Assembly: GCF_002165375.2 (NCBI RefSeq)
Contig: NZ_CP032134.1
Span: 2,356,001-2,420,000, forward strand
Length of the DNA: 64,000 nt
Direction of reading: 5' to 3'
Source of the DNA: Acinetobacter chinensis
GTDB taxonomy: Bacteria > Pseudomonadota > Gammaproteobacteria > Pseudomonadales > Moraxellaceae
Shown here: in pieces, positions 1 through 8,366 of the stretch
How positions within the stretch are numbered: position 1 is the stretch's first letter
Layout of the letters: each line of letters begins with the position of its first letter
Program-made: the position numbers and the translations under genes
Notes under the pieces: model-generated
The model's input: only the letters and a program-made list of their open reading frames with translations
What the model was told of the DNA's origin: nothing
Database searches by the model: none

Positions 1-1221
1 CGCTTCAACTTTCGCTTTCACAGTATTGATGACTGCTTCATCACCTTTTGCATCCAGAATATCTGCAATCCAGCCAGCCAGGTCACGAACTTCAGCTTCA
101 CCGAAACCACGTGTAGTCACAGCAGGTGTACCGATACGGATACCTGAAGTCACAAATGGAGAGCGTGGGTCGTTAGGAACAGAGTTTTTGTTCACAGTAA
201 TGTGAGCAGCGCCTAACCATGCATCAGCTTCTTTACCAGTGACATCCTGTTTGATTAAAGACAACAGGAACAGGTGGTTTTCAGTACCGCCAGATACAAC
301 ATCATAACCACGTGCAATTAATACTTCAGCCATCGCTTTAGCATTAACAACAACCTGCTTCTGATATTCTTTATATTCAGGAGCCATTGCTTCTTTAAAG
401 CAGATTGCTTTAGCGGCAACAGCATGAACCAATGGGCCACCCTGGTTACCTGGGAATACAGCAGACTGAAGTTTTTTCTCAATCTCTTCGTTTGCTTTCG
501 CCAGGATCAGACCTGAACGTGGACCACGAAGTGTTTTATGAGTCGTCGTTGTCGTTACGTCAGCAATTTTTACTGGGCTTGGGTAAACACCCGCAGCAAC
601 CAGACCTGCAACGTGCGCCATATCTACGAATAAATATGCACCAACTTTGTCCGCGATATCACGGAAACGCTGCCAGTCAACAATCTGACTATAAGCAGAG
701 AAACCAGCCACGATCATACGTGGTTTGTGTTCTACAGCTAAACGCTCAACTTCTTCGTAATCAATTTCGCCAGTTTCTGGGTTTAAACCGTACTGAACTG
801 CGTTATATGTTTTACCAGAGAAGCTTACTTTTGCACCGTGAGTCAGGTGACCACCGTGAGCAAGGCTCATACCCAGTACTGTATCGCCCGGGTTCAGAAG
901 CGCTAAATACACTGCTGAGTTTGCCTGAGAACCAGCGTGTGGCTGAACGTTGGCATAATCTGCGCCGAATAATTCTTTAGCACGGTCAATCGCCAATTGC
1001 TCGATCACGTCTACATATTCACAACCGCCGTAATAGCGTTTGCCTGGATAACCTTCCGCATATTTGTTAGTGAGTTTTGATCCCTGAGCTTCCATTACTG
1101 CCGGTGAGCAATAGTTTTCAGATGCGATTAACTCAATATGAGCTTCTTGACGAGCATCTTCCTGAGTAATTGCTTTAGCAATTTCTGGATCAAATTCAGA
1201 AATAGAGATATTGGCGAACAT
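1..1221 (-). CDS. glyA: Serine hydroxymethyltransferase (3' end cut by window)
   Basis: This PLP enzyme interconverts serine and glycine and loads one-carbon units onto tetrahydrofolate in the cytoplasm. The reading frame starts MFANISISEF and runs off the window start after 407 codons, about ten short of the usual length of roughly 417. Recognisable blocks include ELIASENYCS near the N-terminus, HGGHLTHG, and the PLP-lysine motif TTTTTHKTLRGPRSG. The start at 1221 has AGGA about ten bases upstream. There is no stop inside the window, so the gene is partial only because of the window edge. Identification is very secure. Confidence 0.97.
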   Translation of the reverse strand, partial: MFANISISEFDPEIAKAITQEDARQEAHIELIASENYCSPAVMEAQGSKLTNKYAEGYPGKRYYGGCEYVDVIEQLAIDRAKELFGADYANVQPHAGSQANSAVYLALLNPGDTVLGMSLAHGGHLTHGAKVSFSGKTYNAVQYGLNPETGEIDYEEVERLAVEHKPRMIVAGFSAYSQIVDWQRFRDIADKVGAYLFVDMAHVAGLVAAGVYPSPVKIADVTTTTTHKTLRGPRSGLILAKANEEIEKKLQSAVFPGNQGGPLVHAVAAKAICFKEAMAPEYKEYQKQVVVNAKAMAEVLIARGYDVVSGGTENHLFLLSLIKQDVTGKEADAWLGAAHITVNKNSVPNDPRSPFVTSGIRIGTPAVTTRGFGEAEVRDLAGWIADILDAKGDEAVINTVKAKVEA

Positions 1222-1330
1222 TAGCGAGGTCCTATGAATTAGGGCTTTTAAGCCGTGCTAAGATTGGCGCATATTGTAACATGAAGTTCATACAAATAAG
1301 GAATGAACTTTGCTCAGTTTTACATAAAAA

Positions 1331-1359
1331 AAGCTCATCCTGAGATTCAGAATGAGCTT
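1331..1359 (-). terminator. Terminator of the lipase gene
   Basis: A 13-bp stem (AAGCTCATCCTGA against its near-perfect complement, one mismatch) with a three-base loop is followed on the minus strand by a run of T. It lies about 105 bases after the lipase stop and before the glyA start. Confidence 0.85.
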
Positions 1360-1463
1360 TTTGATCACAATTCTTTTATTCAGTCAGTTTCAGCAAAAAA
1401 ACATCTTTTTAAACTCACTGAATACATACCTGAAAAAATCGGAACACAAATATTCAGTTTCTG

Positions 1464-2696
1464 CTACTGATTCAATAAACCACCAATATCCTGAACAAAA
1501 CTGCTGAAATTTTGTGTATAGACGGTCTTGTGATCCCACGTTTTATTTGAAATATAGGTGACACTACTTCCTTTATTTTTCATTGCTCCGTTCAATATAT
1601 CTGTAGCTGCTGATGGCACTGTTGTATCTGCCTCACCCTGATAAATAATCACCTTCTGATTCAGTTTTACAAGACCCGGCTGTGATCCCTTTTCAAGAAA
1701 CTCCTGTATCACAGGTATTTCCATAAACTTACTCTGAGTTCTTCCGTACCCCTTTAAAGATCCCATACCTATAGAACCCTGCGCATAATCCAGCATCCCG
1801 TTACCCAGTGCCTGTCCTACTGTACCACCACATTCTGTTTCTGCTACAGGAGCAATTTCTGCAGTATCGGGCTGAAAAACCTGAGAATAACTGACAGTCG
1901 TTTTATACCCCTGCATACCTGCAACAATCAAAGAAGTATAAGTATCCAGCTGAGCCAGCATCCCAATCTGTTCAGGAAGCGGTTTCTGTGCTGCCTGAGT
2001 TTCACCAACGGATAATATCAAAGCCAGATTTGATGCAGGTGCAATTGCAACCGTCCCTTTATAATCCAGCTGAGCTCGGGCAGCGTACTGTGCAGCTCCC
2101 AGAACAGCATGTCCACCCTGTGAGTGTCCAATACTGACCCATTTATCACTGGCCGCCAGATTCTGAGCTTTCAGGTAATTTCGGGTTGCAACTACAGCAT
2201 CTGTAATTGAAAATGCTTCACTTTTCAGATTCAGGAACGGGTGATTTCCAGCAGAACCCAGACCTTCATAATCCGGTGCTACCACCACATAGCCCTGTGC
2301 CAGCAGTAATTTCAATAATGCTTCCGTTCCCTGCAACCCCTGTGCACTTGGAGCACACTTATCTGCAACACCCGTTGTACCGTGCGCCCAGACCACAATC
2401 GGCCATCCTCCCACAGGAGCAGCAATTTTTGGCGTAAAAACAAGGGCTGTTGCATTCACTTCCTTACCGTCCACACCCAGCATTTTGTAGGTCATTAACT
2501 TGCTGATCGCAGCTGCATCGGTCATGCTGTCTTTTGTATAGTCTTCAACTGTGACCACAGGATTTGCAATATTATTCAGCGGAATATCATCCCCTGGTTT
2601 TGAAATGACGTAGCTTGTATCTCCATCGCCACCACCACATGCACTCAGCAACAGTACTGAGCTGCTCAGTAAAACCGTCAACAGACTTTTTTTCAT
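1464..2696 (-). CDS. Secreted lipase/esterase lipoprotein (alpha/beta hydrolase)
   Basis: This is a 410-residue predicted lipoprotein: a hydrophobic signal ends in the lipobox LSAC, with Cys20, followed by a Gly/Asp linker. The rest fits the secretory-lipase type of alpha/beta hydrolase. HGTTG (105-109) would supply the oxyanion hole and GHSQGG (190-195) the nucleophile Ser192. Asp357 in GEAD and His389 in WDHK are the likely remaining triad members. It probably hydrolyses ester lipids at the cell envelope; the substrate cannot be read from the sequence. AAGGAA sits about nine bases upstream of the ATG. It is a single gene with its own terminator. Confidence 0.85.
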   Translation of the reverse strand: MKKSLLTVLLSSSVLLLSACGGGDGDTSYVISKPGDDIPLNNIANPVVTVEDYTKDSMTDAAAISKLMTYKMLGVDGKEVNATALVFTPKIAAPVGGWPIVVWAHGTTGVADKCAPSAQGLQGTEALLKLLLAQGYVVVAPDYEGLGSAGNHPFLNLKSEAFSITDAVVATRNYLKAQNLAASDKWVSIGHSQGGHAVLGAAQYAARAQLDYKGTVAIAPASNLALILSVGETQAAQKPLPEQIGMLAQLDTYTSLIVAGMQGYKTTVSYSQVFQPDTAEIAPVAETECGGTVGQALGNGMLDYAQGSIGMGSLKGYGRTQSKFMEIPVIQEFLEKGSQPGLVKLNQKVIIYQGEADTTVPSAATDILNGAMKNKGSSVTYISNKTWDHKTVYTQNFSSFVQDIGGLLNQ

Positions 2697-2956
2697 GATG
2701 TCATTTCCTTATTTATTATTCAAAAATCCATAACTTAAATATTTACGCCATTTTCAACAGAAGGACAACACGTAATTCATCTTATTCATCGGGAAAATCC
2801 AGTCATAAAAATAAATATCAGTCCGCTCTTTATTTCATTTCTTTTATAAATTCAGAAAACAGCATCATCAGTATATTGAAATATAATAAAACAGCTGTTT
2901 CAGCATTGCCTAAAATGATAAACTGGATACAGTTTTAATGAGATCAAGGTTGGAAC

Positions 2957-3655
2957 ATGCAGGCAATTATCCTGGATACTGAAACCCACACTTTAAACGG
3001 GCAGCCGATAGAAGTTGCGTATGCCCCTGTTCAGATTGCAGATGGAAAACTGAGCCTGGATAAAAGCAGGATTTTTGACCAGCTGTACAGTGTGGACGAG
3101 CCGATTTCATACGCGGCAATGGCAGTTCACCATATCCTTGAATCTGATATAGCCGATCAGCCTCATTTCACCAGTTTCAGCCTGCCTGAAGAAACGACCT
3201 ATATTATTGGTCATAATATTGATTATGACATTCTGGCCATTCAGAAATGTGGTGTAGATACCTCATCCATCAAAGCCATCTGTACACTGGCGCTGGCACG
3301 CCTGGTCTGGCCTGATGCTGAAGCACATAACATTTCCGCACTGATCTATATGATCAGTAAAGGCAGTGCAAAAGCGCGGGACATGATTAAAAAAGCACAT
3401 CGGGCAGATATGGATATTATTCTGACTGCCAATATTCTGATGCATGTTGTTCACCAGTTAAAAATAAACAGTATCGAAGAATTATTTGCTGCATCGGAAG
3501 ATGCACGTATTCCGCGTGTGATCAATTTTGGTAAACACCGTGGTACTCCTGTACAGGATTTGCCTCAGGATTATGTACAGTGGCTGATGAAGCAGGGTGA
3601 TCTTGATCCATATCTGCGCAAAGCACTGGAAAATGCAAACTTAATCACAGTTTAA
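2957..3655 (+). CDS. 3'-5' exonuclease (ExoX/RNase T type) with C-terminal DUF3820-like domain
   Basis: A DEDDh exonuclease of 232 residues. The N-terminal DTET gives Asp7 and Glu9, the GHNIDYD block gives Asp91, and HRADMD gives His148 and Asp153, so the catalytic set looks complete. The last 45 or so residues (INFGKHRGTPVQDLPQDYVQW) match the DUF3820 pattern found at the C-terminus of some bacterial exonucleases. It likely trims single-stranded 3' ends in DNA repair. It stands alone, downstream of a 260-base promoter region shared with the divergent lipase. Confidence 0.85.
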   Translation: MQAIILDTETHTLNGQPIEVAYAPVQIADGKLSLDKSRIFDQLYSVDEPISYAAMAVHHILESDIADQPHFTSFSLPEETTYIIGHNIDYDILAIQKCGVDTSSIKAICTLALARLVWPDAEAHNISALIYMISKGSAKARDMIKKAHRADMDIILTANILMHVVHQLKINSIEELFAASEDARIPRVINFGKHRGTPVQDLPQDYVQWLMKQGDLDPYLRKALENANLITV

Positions 3656-3745
3656 ATTCATGATTTATTTAATATTTTAACAATCATGTAATCTTCTCAC
3701 TTTATAGTGTGCCTTAATTTACAATTCTGGGGAGTAAATTAGGGC

Positions 3746-4339
3746 ATGTTTAATTTTCATAAAACTGAACTGGGTCAGACGGCTGTCAAAAACCGTAATA
3801 TTGAACTGAACGCCCGTCAGCGTAGATTACTTCTGTTAATTGGAACTGAAGACTTTAAACTGTTAAATGACAATCTTAAACAACGCCTGGCACCTCCAGA
3901 ACTGATTCACCAACTGAAAGACATGGGGCTGATTGAACATTTCAAACAGAATATTCCGCTTTCTCCTGATCCTGCTGTTCAGGACAGTAATGAGATTCCT
4001 ACCGCTATACAGCCCCTGGTCGAACCCCCTGAAACACCTCATATTCCTGCACCCAACAGTACCCTTAATGCAGAACACTCCCCTGCATTACAGATTCATC
4101 CAGAACCACTCAGTTTTGAAGAAATCAAACTTCTGATGACAGACTCGCTACGGTCTTATTGTGGGTTAATGGCTCAACAGCTGATTTTACGGATTCAGGC
4201 GACATCAGACCGCCGTGGTCTGAAACTGTGTCAGATGCAATGGATCACTTCTCTCCAGGAAAGCAGAATCAGCTCAACTGAACTGAACCAGATTTATCAG
4301 CAGATCAACTCCTCATTGAACAAAGAAGCAATCCATTGA
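3746..4339 (+). CDS. Hypothetical protein
   Basis: I do not recognise this 197-residue protein. It has no signal peptide or membrane segment. The N-terminal part (about 1-75) is charged and predicted helical. A Pro-rich linker (about 75-125) joins it to a second helical segment of about 70 residues that ends IYQQINSSLNKEAIH. The two-domain layout with a flexible linker is all that can be read. The start is supported by AGGG just before the ATG and by a 90-base AT-rich promoter region upstream. Confidence 0.7.
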   Translation: MFNFHKTELGQTAVKNRNIELNARQRRLLLLIGTEDFKLLNDNLKQRLAPPELIHQLKDMGLIEHFKQNIPLSPDPAVQDSNEIPTAIQPLVEPPETPHIPAPNSTLNAEHSPALQIHPEPLSFEEIKLLMTDSLRSYCGLMAQQLILRIQATSDRRGLKLCQMQWITSLQESRISSTELNQIYQQINSSLNKEAIH

Positions 4340-4548
4340 TCACAGCCTGATTAATACATTTTTTATACACACACATTGATTTAAAGTCTAAAAGGCGCGC
4401 AATAAAACATAACAGTTCATTGAAATTTATTAATATAAATACAGTTGCAGCTAAAATACTCAACACTGTCAGTATTTACACCTCTTTGGTCTAAACAACA
4501 GTAAATCAAAAAATTTCTATACTTCCCTTTTTATGGGGAGAGATACGG

Positions 4549-4899
4549 ATGTCTGTATCACATTTTCTGGAATTTGACAGTTTTGACAATCCAACCCAGT
4601 TAAATAAAATTGGCAACTGGGTGATTACATTTTTAAGCCCTTCAGATTCAGTTGCCCCTGTACAGCTCGGTATCACCAGTGTACTGCCACGTCAGATCAG
4701 TGACTCCATACAGCCGAGCAGGATCACAATACAAAGCACAAGTGATGATAACCAATGGCTGATTCAGCTGATCGAATGCTATGAAGGTCATAATGGAAAA
4801 GAATGCTTTTTTACGGCAGAAGATCAGACCGGACAGGACATACTGGTGGCTTTAATCCATGAATTAAAAAAGTATGATGTTAATGTACAGTTAATTTAA
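4549..4899 (+). CDS. Hypothetical protein
   Basis: A 116-residue soluble protein of unknown function, apparently alpha/beta. It has no signal, membrane segment or metal motif. The start is clear, with GGGGAGAG eight bases before the ATG. A UUCG-loop terminator follows directly, so it is monocistronic. The separation from the previous gene (about 210 bases) argues for its own promoter. Confidence 0.7.
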   Translation: MSVSHFLEFDSFDNPTQLNKIGNWVITFLSPSDSVAPVQLGITSVLPRQISDSIQPSRITIQSTSDDNQWLIQLIECYEGHNGKECFFTAEDQTGQDILVALIHELKKYDVNVQLI

Positions 4900-4912
4900 C
4901 AGTTCAGCCCCT

Positions 4913-4934
4913 GCTCACTTCGGTGGGCTTTTTT
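4913..4934 (+). terminator. UUCG-loop terminator
   Basis: GCTCAC-TTCG-GTGGGC followed by six T, 13 bases after the stop of the 116-residue gene. Confidence 0.85.
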
Positions 4935-5010
4935 AGATCAGGGTTTAACCCTGTATTGAAAATACTTTCAGGCATTCCCCTCCTTAATATATAGAATCAG
5001 ATAAAAATAA

Positions 5011-5229
5011 TTACTCAACAACTTTATAAATACTGTCTGTTTTAGTGCTTTCAAACAGAAGCTCAATACTGGGTAAAATAATTTCTCCATCCACAATAAT
5101 ATGTTCAATTTTTTGAAAAAGTGACCATTCCTCAGCATTTGAATTTTCAGGAATTTTTCTTAACAACGCCTGAACATCCTGAATATTATTATATTGATCA
5201 CTGATCTTAACCTGTATTAATTTAGACAT
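5011..5229 (-). CDS. Small hypothetical protein
   Basis: A 72-residue acidic protein (starting MSKLIQVKIS) that I do not recognise. GGAAAG lies six bases before the ATG. It has no signal peptide or metal-binding motif. It is isolated between a convergent gene on the left and an IS element on the right. It could be a small chromosomal gene or a remnant of a mobile region; coding is likely because of the ribosome site and clean frame. Confidence 0.55.
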   Translation of the reverse strand: MSKLIQVKISDQYNNIQDVQALLRKIPENSNAEEWSLFQKIEHIIVDGEIILPSIELLFESTKTDSIYKVVE

Positions 5230-5403
5230 TTTTCTTTCCAGAGCTAAAAGTGGATCTTTGTTATAGCATGCTTACAGCGCACTGATCACAACTGAAATGT
5301 TAGATTTCTTGGCAATGTAATTGTTCTGTTTACATGGTTCCTAACCGCATTATTCTGTGTGAATCGACAGATATTTTTTATTTAAGCTTTAAAATCAAAC
5401 AAA

Positions 5404-5429
5404 AAAAGCCCACATTTCTGCGGGCTTTT
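5404..5429. terminator. Hairpin terminator beside the IS element
   Basis: AAAAGCCC and GGGCTTTT pair around a ten-base loop and are flanked by A and T runs, so it could act in both directions. It lies 55 bases outside the left end of the IS element and would stop transposase read-through. Confidence 0.6.
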
Positions 5430-5546
5430 ATGTTGGATGGCTAGTGCTGATTCTATTGTTAAACCTGGAGGCTTTAAACTCAAACAGAGGTGGTCCCACT
5501 TGTTTGAACAACTAAAAGCGTATTTATAAGTGATATTCCGCTCTAG

Positions 5547-6287
5547 TTAAGCCACCTTGTTTTGTTGGGGTAGCTGATCATAGTAAAACTCATTTGGTGT
5601 CATTTTGTCTAGACTCGAATGAGGTCGTTTCAAATTATAAAACTCAAAATATGCACTTAATTGCTTTTTCGCATCTGTGACACTGCTATAAGCTTTGAGA
5701 TACACCTCTTCATATTTAACGCTCCGCCATAATCGTTCAACCATCACATTATCTACCCATCGACCTTTACCATCCATACTGATTTGAATGCCATTTGATT
5801 TCAATACATCAATAAATGCATCACTGGTAAACTGGCTGCCTTGGTCTGTATTAAATATTTCAGGTCGACCATATTTTTCAATCGCTTCATTTAAAGCCGA
5901 AATACAAAAATCCACCTCCATACTAATCGATACCCTATGCGCAAGTACCTTGCGGCTATGCCAATCAATCACAGCACATAAATAAACAAAGCCTTTTGCC
6001 ATAGGGATATACGTTATATCCGTAGACCACACTTGATTACTGCGCTGAATAGCCAACCCTTTGAGCAGATATGGATATTTACGGTGAGCTTGATTAGCCT
6101 GGCTTAAATTTGGTTTGCAATATAACGCCTGAATACCCATTTTCTTCATTAAAGTACGTGTATGACGTCGTCCTATATGATGTCCTTGACGATTCAACAA
6201 ATCACGCATCATACGACTGCCTGCAAAAGGATATTGCATATGTAATTCATCAATACATCGCATCAGCTTCAGATCTGATGCACTCAC
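5547..6287 (-). CDS. IS3 transposase OrfB (DDE integrase core)
   Basis: This is the catalytic half of an IS3-family transposase. The 246 residues from the first in-frame ATG contain an HTH_21-like region (YPFAGSRMMRDLLNRQG) and the DDE core: Asp in WSTDITYIP, Asp in FNTDQGSQF, and Glu in VMVERLWRSVKYEE. Its frame stays open upstream (VSRGCYYYRPKPVS) into the end of OrfA, so the real product is an OrfAB fusion made by frameshifting at 6419-6425. The free-standing start shown here is probably minor. It cuts and joins the IS ends. Confidence 0.9.
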   Translation of the reverse strand: MSASDLKLMRCIDELHMQYPFAGSRMMRDLLNRQGHHIGRRHTRTLMKKMGIQALYCKPNLSQANQAHRKYPYLLKGLAIQRSNQVWSTDITYIPMAKGFVYLCAVIDWHSRKVLAHRVSISMEVDFCISALNEAIEKYGRPEIFNTDQGSQFTSDAFIDVLKSNGIQISMDGKGRWVDNVMVERLWRSVKYEEVYLKAYSSVTDAKKQLSAYFEFYNLKRPHSSLDKMTPNEFYYDQLPQQNKVA

Positions 6288-6373
6288 AGGTTTTGGGCGA
6301 TAGTAATAACAACCACGGGAGACTTTCAGCAGCTTAGCTTGCTTAGATACTGAAATCTGAAGTGAGTCGTCGA

Positions 6374-6691
6374 TTAACTTTTGTGGTTGAAGCGGCCCAG
6401 TTTCTTCAACACACCTTCTAAAAAATCAATTTCTAATGCCTGCTCACCGATTTTTGCATGTAGTTTTTTTAGATCGATGGGTGGTTCTGTTGGAGCTTTT
6501 GATTGATCGAAAGCTTGCGAGGAAGCTGAGATCAATTGATTTTTCCAGTCAATAATTTGGTTTTGATGAACATCAAACTCAGCACTCAATTCAGCAAGTG
6601 TTTTTTCTGCTTTAATCGCAGCAAGTGCTACCTTAGCTTTAAAATCATTTGAATGATTTCTTCTTGGTCTACGTGCCATAAAATACTCCAT
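6374..6691 (-). CDS. IS3 transposase OrfA (helix-turn-helix)
   Basis: The N-terminal transposase part binds the IS ends. Its 105 residues hold an HTH_Tnp_1 type domain (ARRPRRNHSNDFKAKVALAA, then ELSAEFDVHQNQIIDWKNQL) and a leucine-rich coiled coil (KLHAKIGEQALEIDFLEGVL) for multimerisation. Near its 3' end lies T-TTT-TTA on the coding strand, in the correct phase for -1 slippage into the OrfB frame. The natural start may be the internal ATG five codons in (MARRPRRN). Confidence 0.9.
   Translation of the reverse strand: MEYFMARRPRRNHSNDFKAKVALAAIKAEKTLAELSAEFDVHQNQIIDWKNQLISASSQAFDQSKAPTEPPIDLKKLHAKIGEQALEIDFLEGVLKKLGRFNHKS
6419..6425 (-). promoter_or_regulatory. Slippery heptamer for -1 frameshift of OrfAB
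   Basis: On the coding strand this reads TTTTTTA, phased T-TTT-TTA with respect to the OrfA codons. Slipping back one base enters a frame open through to the OrfB stop. A run of A AAA AAG is more usual in this family. Confidence 0.65.
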
Positions 6692-6770
6692 ATATTGATG
6701 TTTATAACATCATTTGAGGAGCAGAATATCACTTATAGGAGTTGTTCAAATTTACGGATCCATCTCTAAC

Positions 6771-7362
6771 AGCTGTCATTGATCCGTCCAACTTATATAG
6801 CAGTACTTCATCAAAGTCTGCTGATAAATTCACTATAATTCACCAGTTTTAATCTGCCAAGACACTGTTACTTATTTATACATTTCAACTTTAATTATGT
6901 TACTGAAATAACAACTGCAATCAGTTATATTACTGCACGATAAAATCACATACAGTATCAATTAATAATCCAGTTCTGCTTCACATATAAACCAGTACAA
7001 TAAATCCCTGTGTGTTGATAAAAACAGACTTTCAAATCATTATTTTCAGACTCAGTTGCATCCTTATTTTTTTTATTTAATATCATCAATCTGAATGATT
7101 TCAGAGACAGAGAATCAGAGTTTACAGTTTTAACAATAATCCGCAGTCATCTGTTGATCTGAGCTAACTGAATCGGCAGAAACTGCCTTGCACAATATAT
7201 TTTACCAATAAATATCTACCGTCTGAGCAAACAAATGACACAGGTAAAAAAGTTATGATCTGACAGATGAAAAAATTGATTGCGAAAAAAGACAGATAAT
7301 AAAAGCAATAAAAGAAAAATCAGTCTGTTTTATATAGATACTGAAAAAAGAAACGAAGGGAT
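6771..7362. other. Gene-free AT-rich stretch between IS element and prophage
   Basis: No open frame with a credible start and ribosome site, no RNA gene and no clear repeat was found in these 592 bases. It is the chromosomal side of the left prophage end and may be eroded DNA of an integration hot spot. Confidence 0.6.
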
Positions 7363-7379
7363 AAATGGTGCGCTCAGCG
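7363..7379. other. Prophage attachment site, left (att core)
   Basis: The 17 bases AAATGGTGCGCTCAGCG repeat exactly at 42688-42704, where they form the 3' end of tRNA-Arg. Here the match ends after 17 bases and no tRNA follows. This marks the left prophage end. Confidence 0.85.
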
Positions 7380-7441
7380 TGCACAAGAATATAAAAACAA
7401 GTTTTTGTTTTATAATATTTTATTATTGTTAATAATATTTA

Positions 7442-7464
7442 GTACCGCTAAACATACTACTAAA
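7442..7464. repeat. Candidate integrase arm-type sites, left arm
   Basis: Two adjacent copies of a TACYRCTAAA element (GTACCGCTAAA and ATACTACTAAA) lie 63 bases inside the left att core. The same tandem motif, GTACTGCTAAA twice at 12-base spacing, lies at 42559-42582 beside the integrase gene. Matching repeats on both arms fit Int arm-binding sites. Confidence 0.55.
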
Positions 7465-7724
7465 ATAAAAAATGCTCTGGGTTCGAGTCCACAATACTTA
7501 GTGCACAACCAACACGCATTAGTTTTCGGAAAGCTTTAGCTCTACTATGTCAAAGGAAGCATATCAAAATTAAATTCATATACTTACTTATAAACTGATG
7601 CGACTCTGTCGCAGGTTGAAATAATAATTCATTATTTCGGCTATACGGAATATCGTGTGGAAATTATGATTCTGTTTAAGTCGAAAATAATTCAAATTTA
7701 GTGGAGTCTATTATTGGAATTCCT

Positions 7725-7886
7725 CTATTTAAGTGATTCTTCTTTTAATTTTTGCTTAACCCATTCGCTAAAATTCTTAGACTTGGCAAGCGTAATTAAA
7801 TCAGCATCAATATCTGGATTGAATGAAACTGTCATTTTTACACGCTTATCTTCATATTTTTTCTTACGATCAATTTTAACTTCCAC
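7725..7886 (-). CDS. 53-residue ribbon-helix-helix protein, candidate anti-CRISPR-associated regulator (Aca)
   Basis: A small gene starting with GTG, which begins four bases after the anti-CRISPR stop codon. Its GGAG ribosome site overlaps the end of that gene, so the two are cotranscribed. The 53 residues show a basic N-terminus, a beta strand (VKMTVSFNP), a helix (IDADLITLAKSK) and a second helix (FSEWVKQKLKEE), the pattern of a CopG/Arc-type ribbon-helix-helix DNA binder. In known acr operons the gene after acr is usually an autorepressor (Aca). By position and fold this is a candidate, and its likely target is the palindrome at 8342-8357. I cannot match it to a named Aca family. Confidence 0.7.
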   Translation of the reverse strand: MEVKIDRKKKYEDKRVKMTVSFNPDIDADLITLAKSKNFSEWVKQKLKEESLK

Positions 7887-7889
7887 TGA

Positions 7890-8312
7890 TCACTCCTTAA
7901 CTAAGATAGATTCACGTTCAAGCATAGGAATAATGTAAACACCACCTTGTTCATCTTGATCTAAACAACCATCAAAACCCATTTTTTTAGCACATTCGCC
8001 ACGTTTAGCTTGAATGTACCAATCATTATCTGCATCTGCAAAGTCATGATTCCAAACGCTGTCAGAGCCATCAAGTAATGATTCTGCTGTATCTTCATCG
8101 GTTTCGAAACGTTCAGCGATTTCAGCAATTATTTCATCATCATGTAAATCACAAGCTTCTACAAAGTTCATATTTTCAGCATTAATTGAATAAGTGATTA
8201 CTTCGCCAACCGACATTGAATAAGGCTCTACTGAAAAAAACAAACAATCATCAAAAGTACCAAAGCGGTCAATTTTTGTAATTTCTTTTGGGCTTGTGTG
8301 GAATAATTTCAT
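7890..8312 (-). CDS. AcrIF11-family anti-CRISPR (ADP-ribosyltransferase-like)
   Basis: A 140-residue protein that I recognise as related to AcrIF11, the anti-CRISPR that ADP-ribosylates Cas8f of type I-F Cascade and blocks PAM recognition. Shared blocks are the N-terminal LFHTSPKEIT and RFGTF, Y31 with SVGEVITY, DEDTAESLL (73-81), WYIQAK (98-103), and the C-terminal AKKMGFDGC with DQDEQGG. The last contains Asp120, aligned with the essential acidic residue of AcrIF11 (MEDEHG). The fold pattern (His-Thr near the start, GFDG near the end) is that of ADP-ribosyltransferases. It has its own sigma70-like promoter with an embedded palindrome. The alternative of an ART toxin paired with an RHH antitoxin is less likely given the AcrIF11 similarity. 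Confidence 0.8.
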   Translation of the reverse strand: MKLFHTSPKEITKIDRFGTFDDCLFFSVEPYSMSVGEVITYSINAENMNFVEACDLHDDEIIAEIAERFETDEDTAESLLDGSDSVWNHDFADADNDWYIQAKRGECAKKMGFDGCLDQDEQGGVYIIPMLERESILVKE

Positions 8313-8337
8313 TTCAGCATCTCCTGTCTATGAACTC

Positions 8338-8366
8338 ATTATGTCGTACACCCGACAAACAAGCAA
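8338..8366 (-). promoter_or_regulatory. acr-aca promoter with embedded palindromic operator
   Basis: On the minus strand TTGCTT (8361-8366) and CATAAT (8338-8343) are 17 bases apart, about 25 bases before the anti-CRISPR start. Most of the spacer is taken up by TGTCG-N6-CGACA (8342-8357), a 5-bp inverted repeat also touching the -10. A repressor bound there would block the polymerase, as known Aca proteins do at acr promoters. Confidence 0.7.

Larger units (their letters stand above)
5486..6767 (-). mobile_element. IS3-family insertion sequence, about 1.28 kb, with target duplication
   Basis: The two ends align as imperfect inverted repeats: the left reads AGAGGTGGTCCC and the right, reverse-complemented, AGAGATGGATCC. 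Both then share TTTGAACAACT and, further in, ATAAGTGATATTC. The outermost matching base gives 5486-6767, and AAC lies directly outside both ends (5483-5485 and 6768-6770), a 3-bp target duplication as expected for this family. The element carries overlapping transposase frames joined by a -1 shift and looks intact. The exact ends are my inference, because many IS3 elements begin TG. Confidence 0.85.

Noticed and set aside
432..980. A 182-codon frame on the plus strand
   Set aside because: It is antisense to the highly conserved glyA coding sequence.
7363..7490. tRNA gene near attL
   Set aside because: Only a 17-bp acceptor end and a separate T-arm-like motif in opposite orientation are present; no cloverleaf can be formed.
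7725..8312. ART toxin with RHH antitoxin
   Set aside because: The toxin-antitoxin reading was considered first, but the ordered similarity to AcrIF11 and the gene order acr then regulator explain the locus better.
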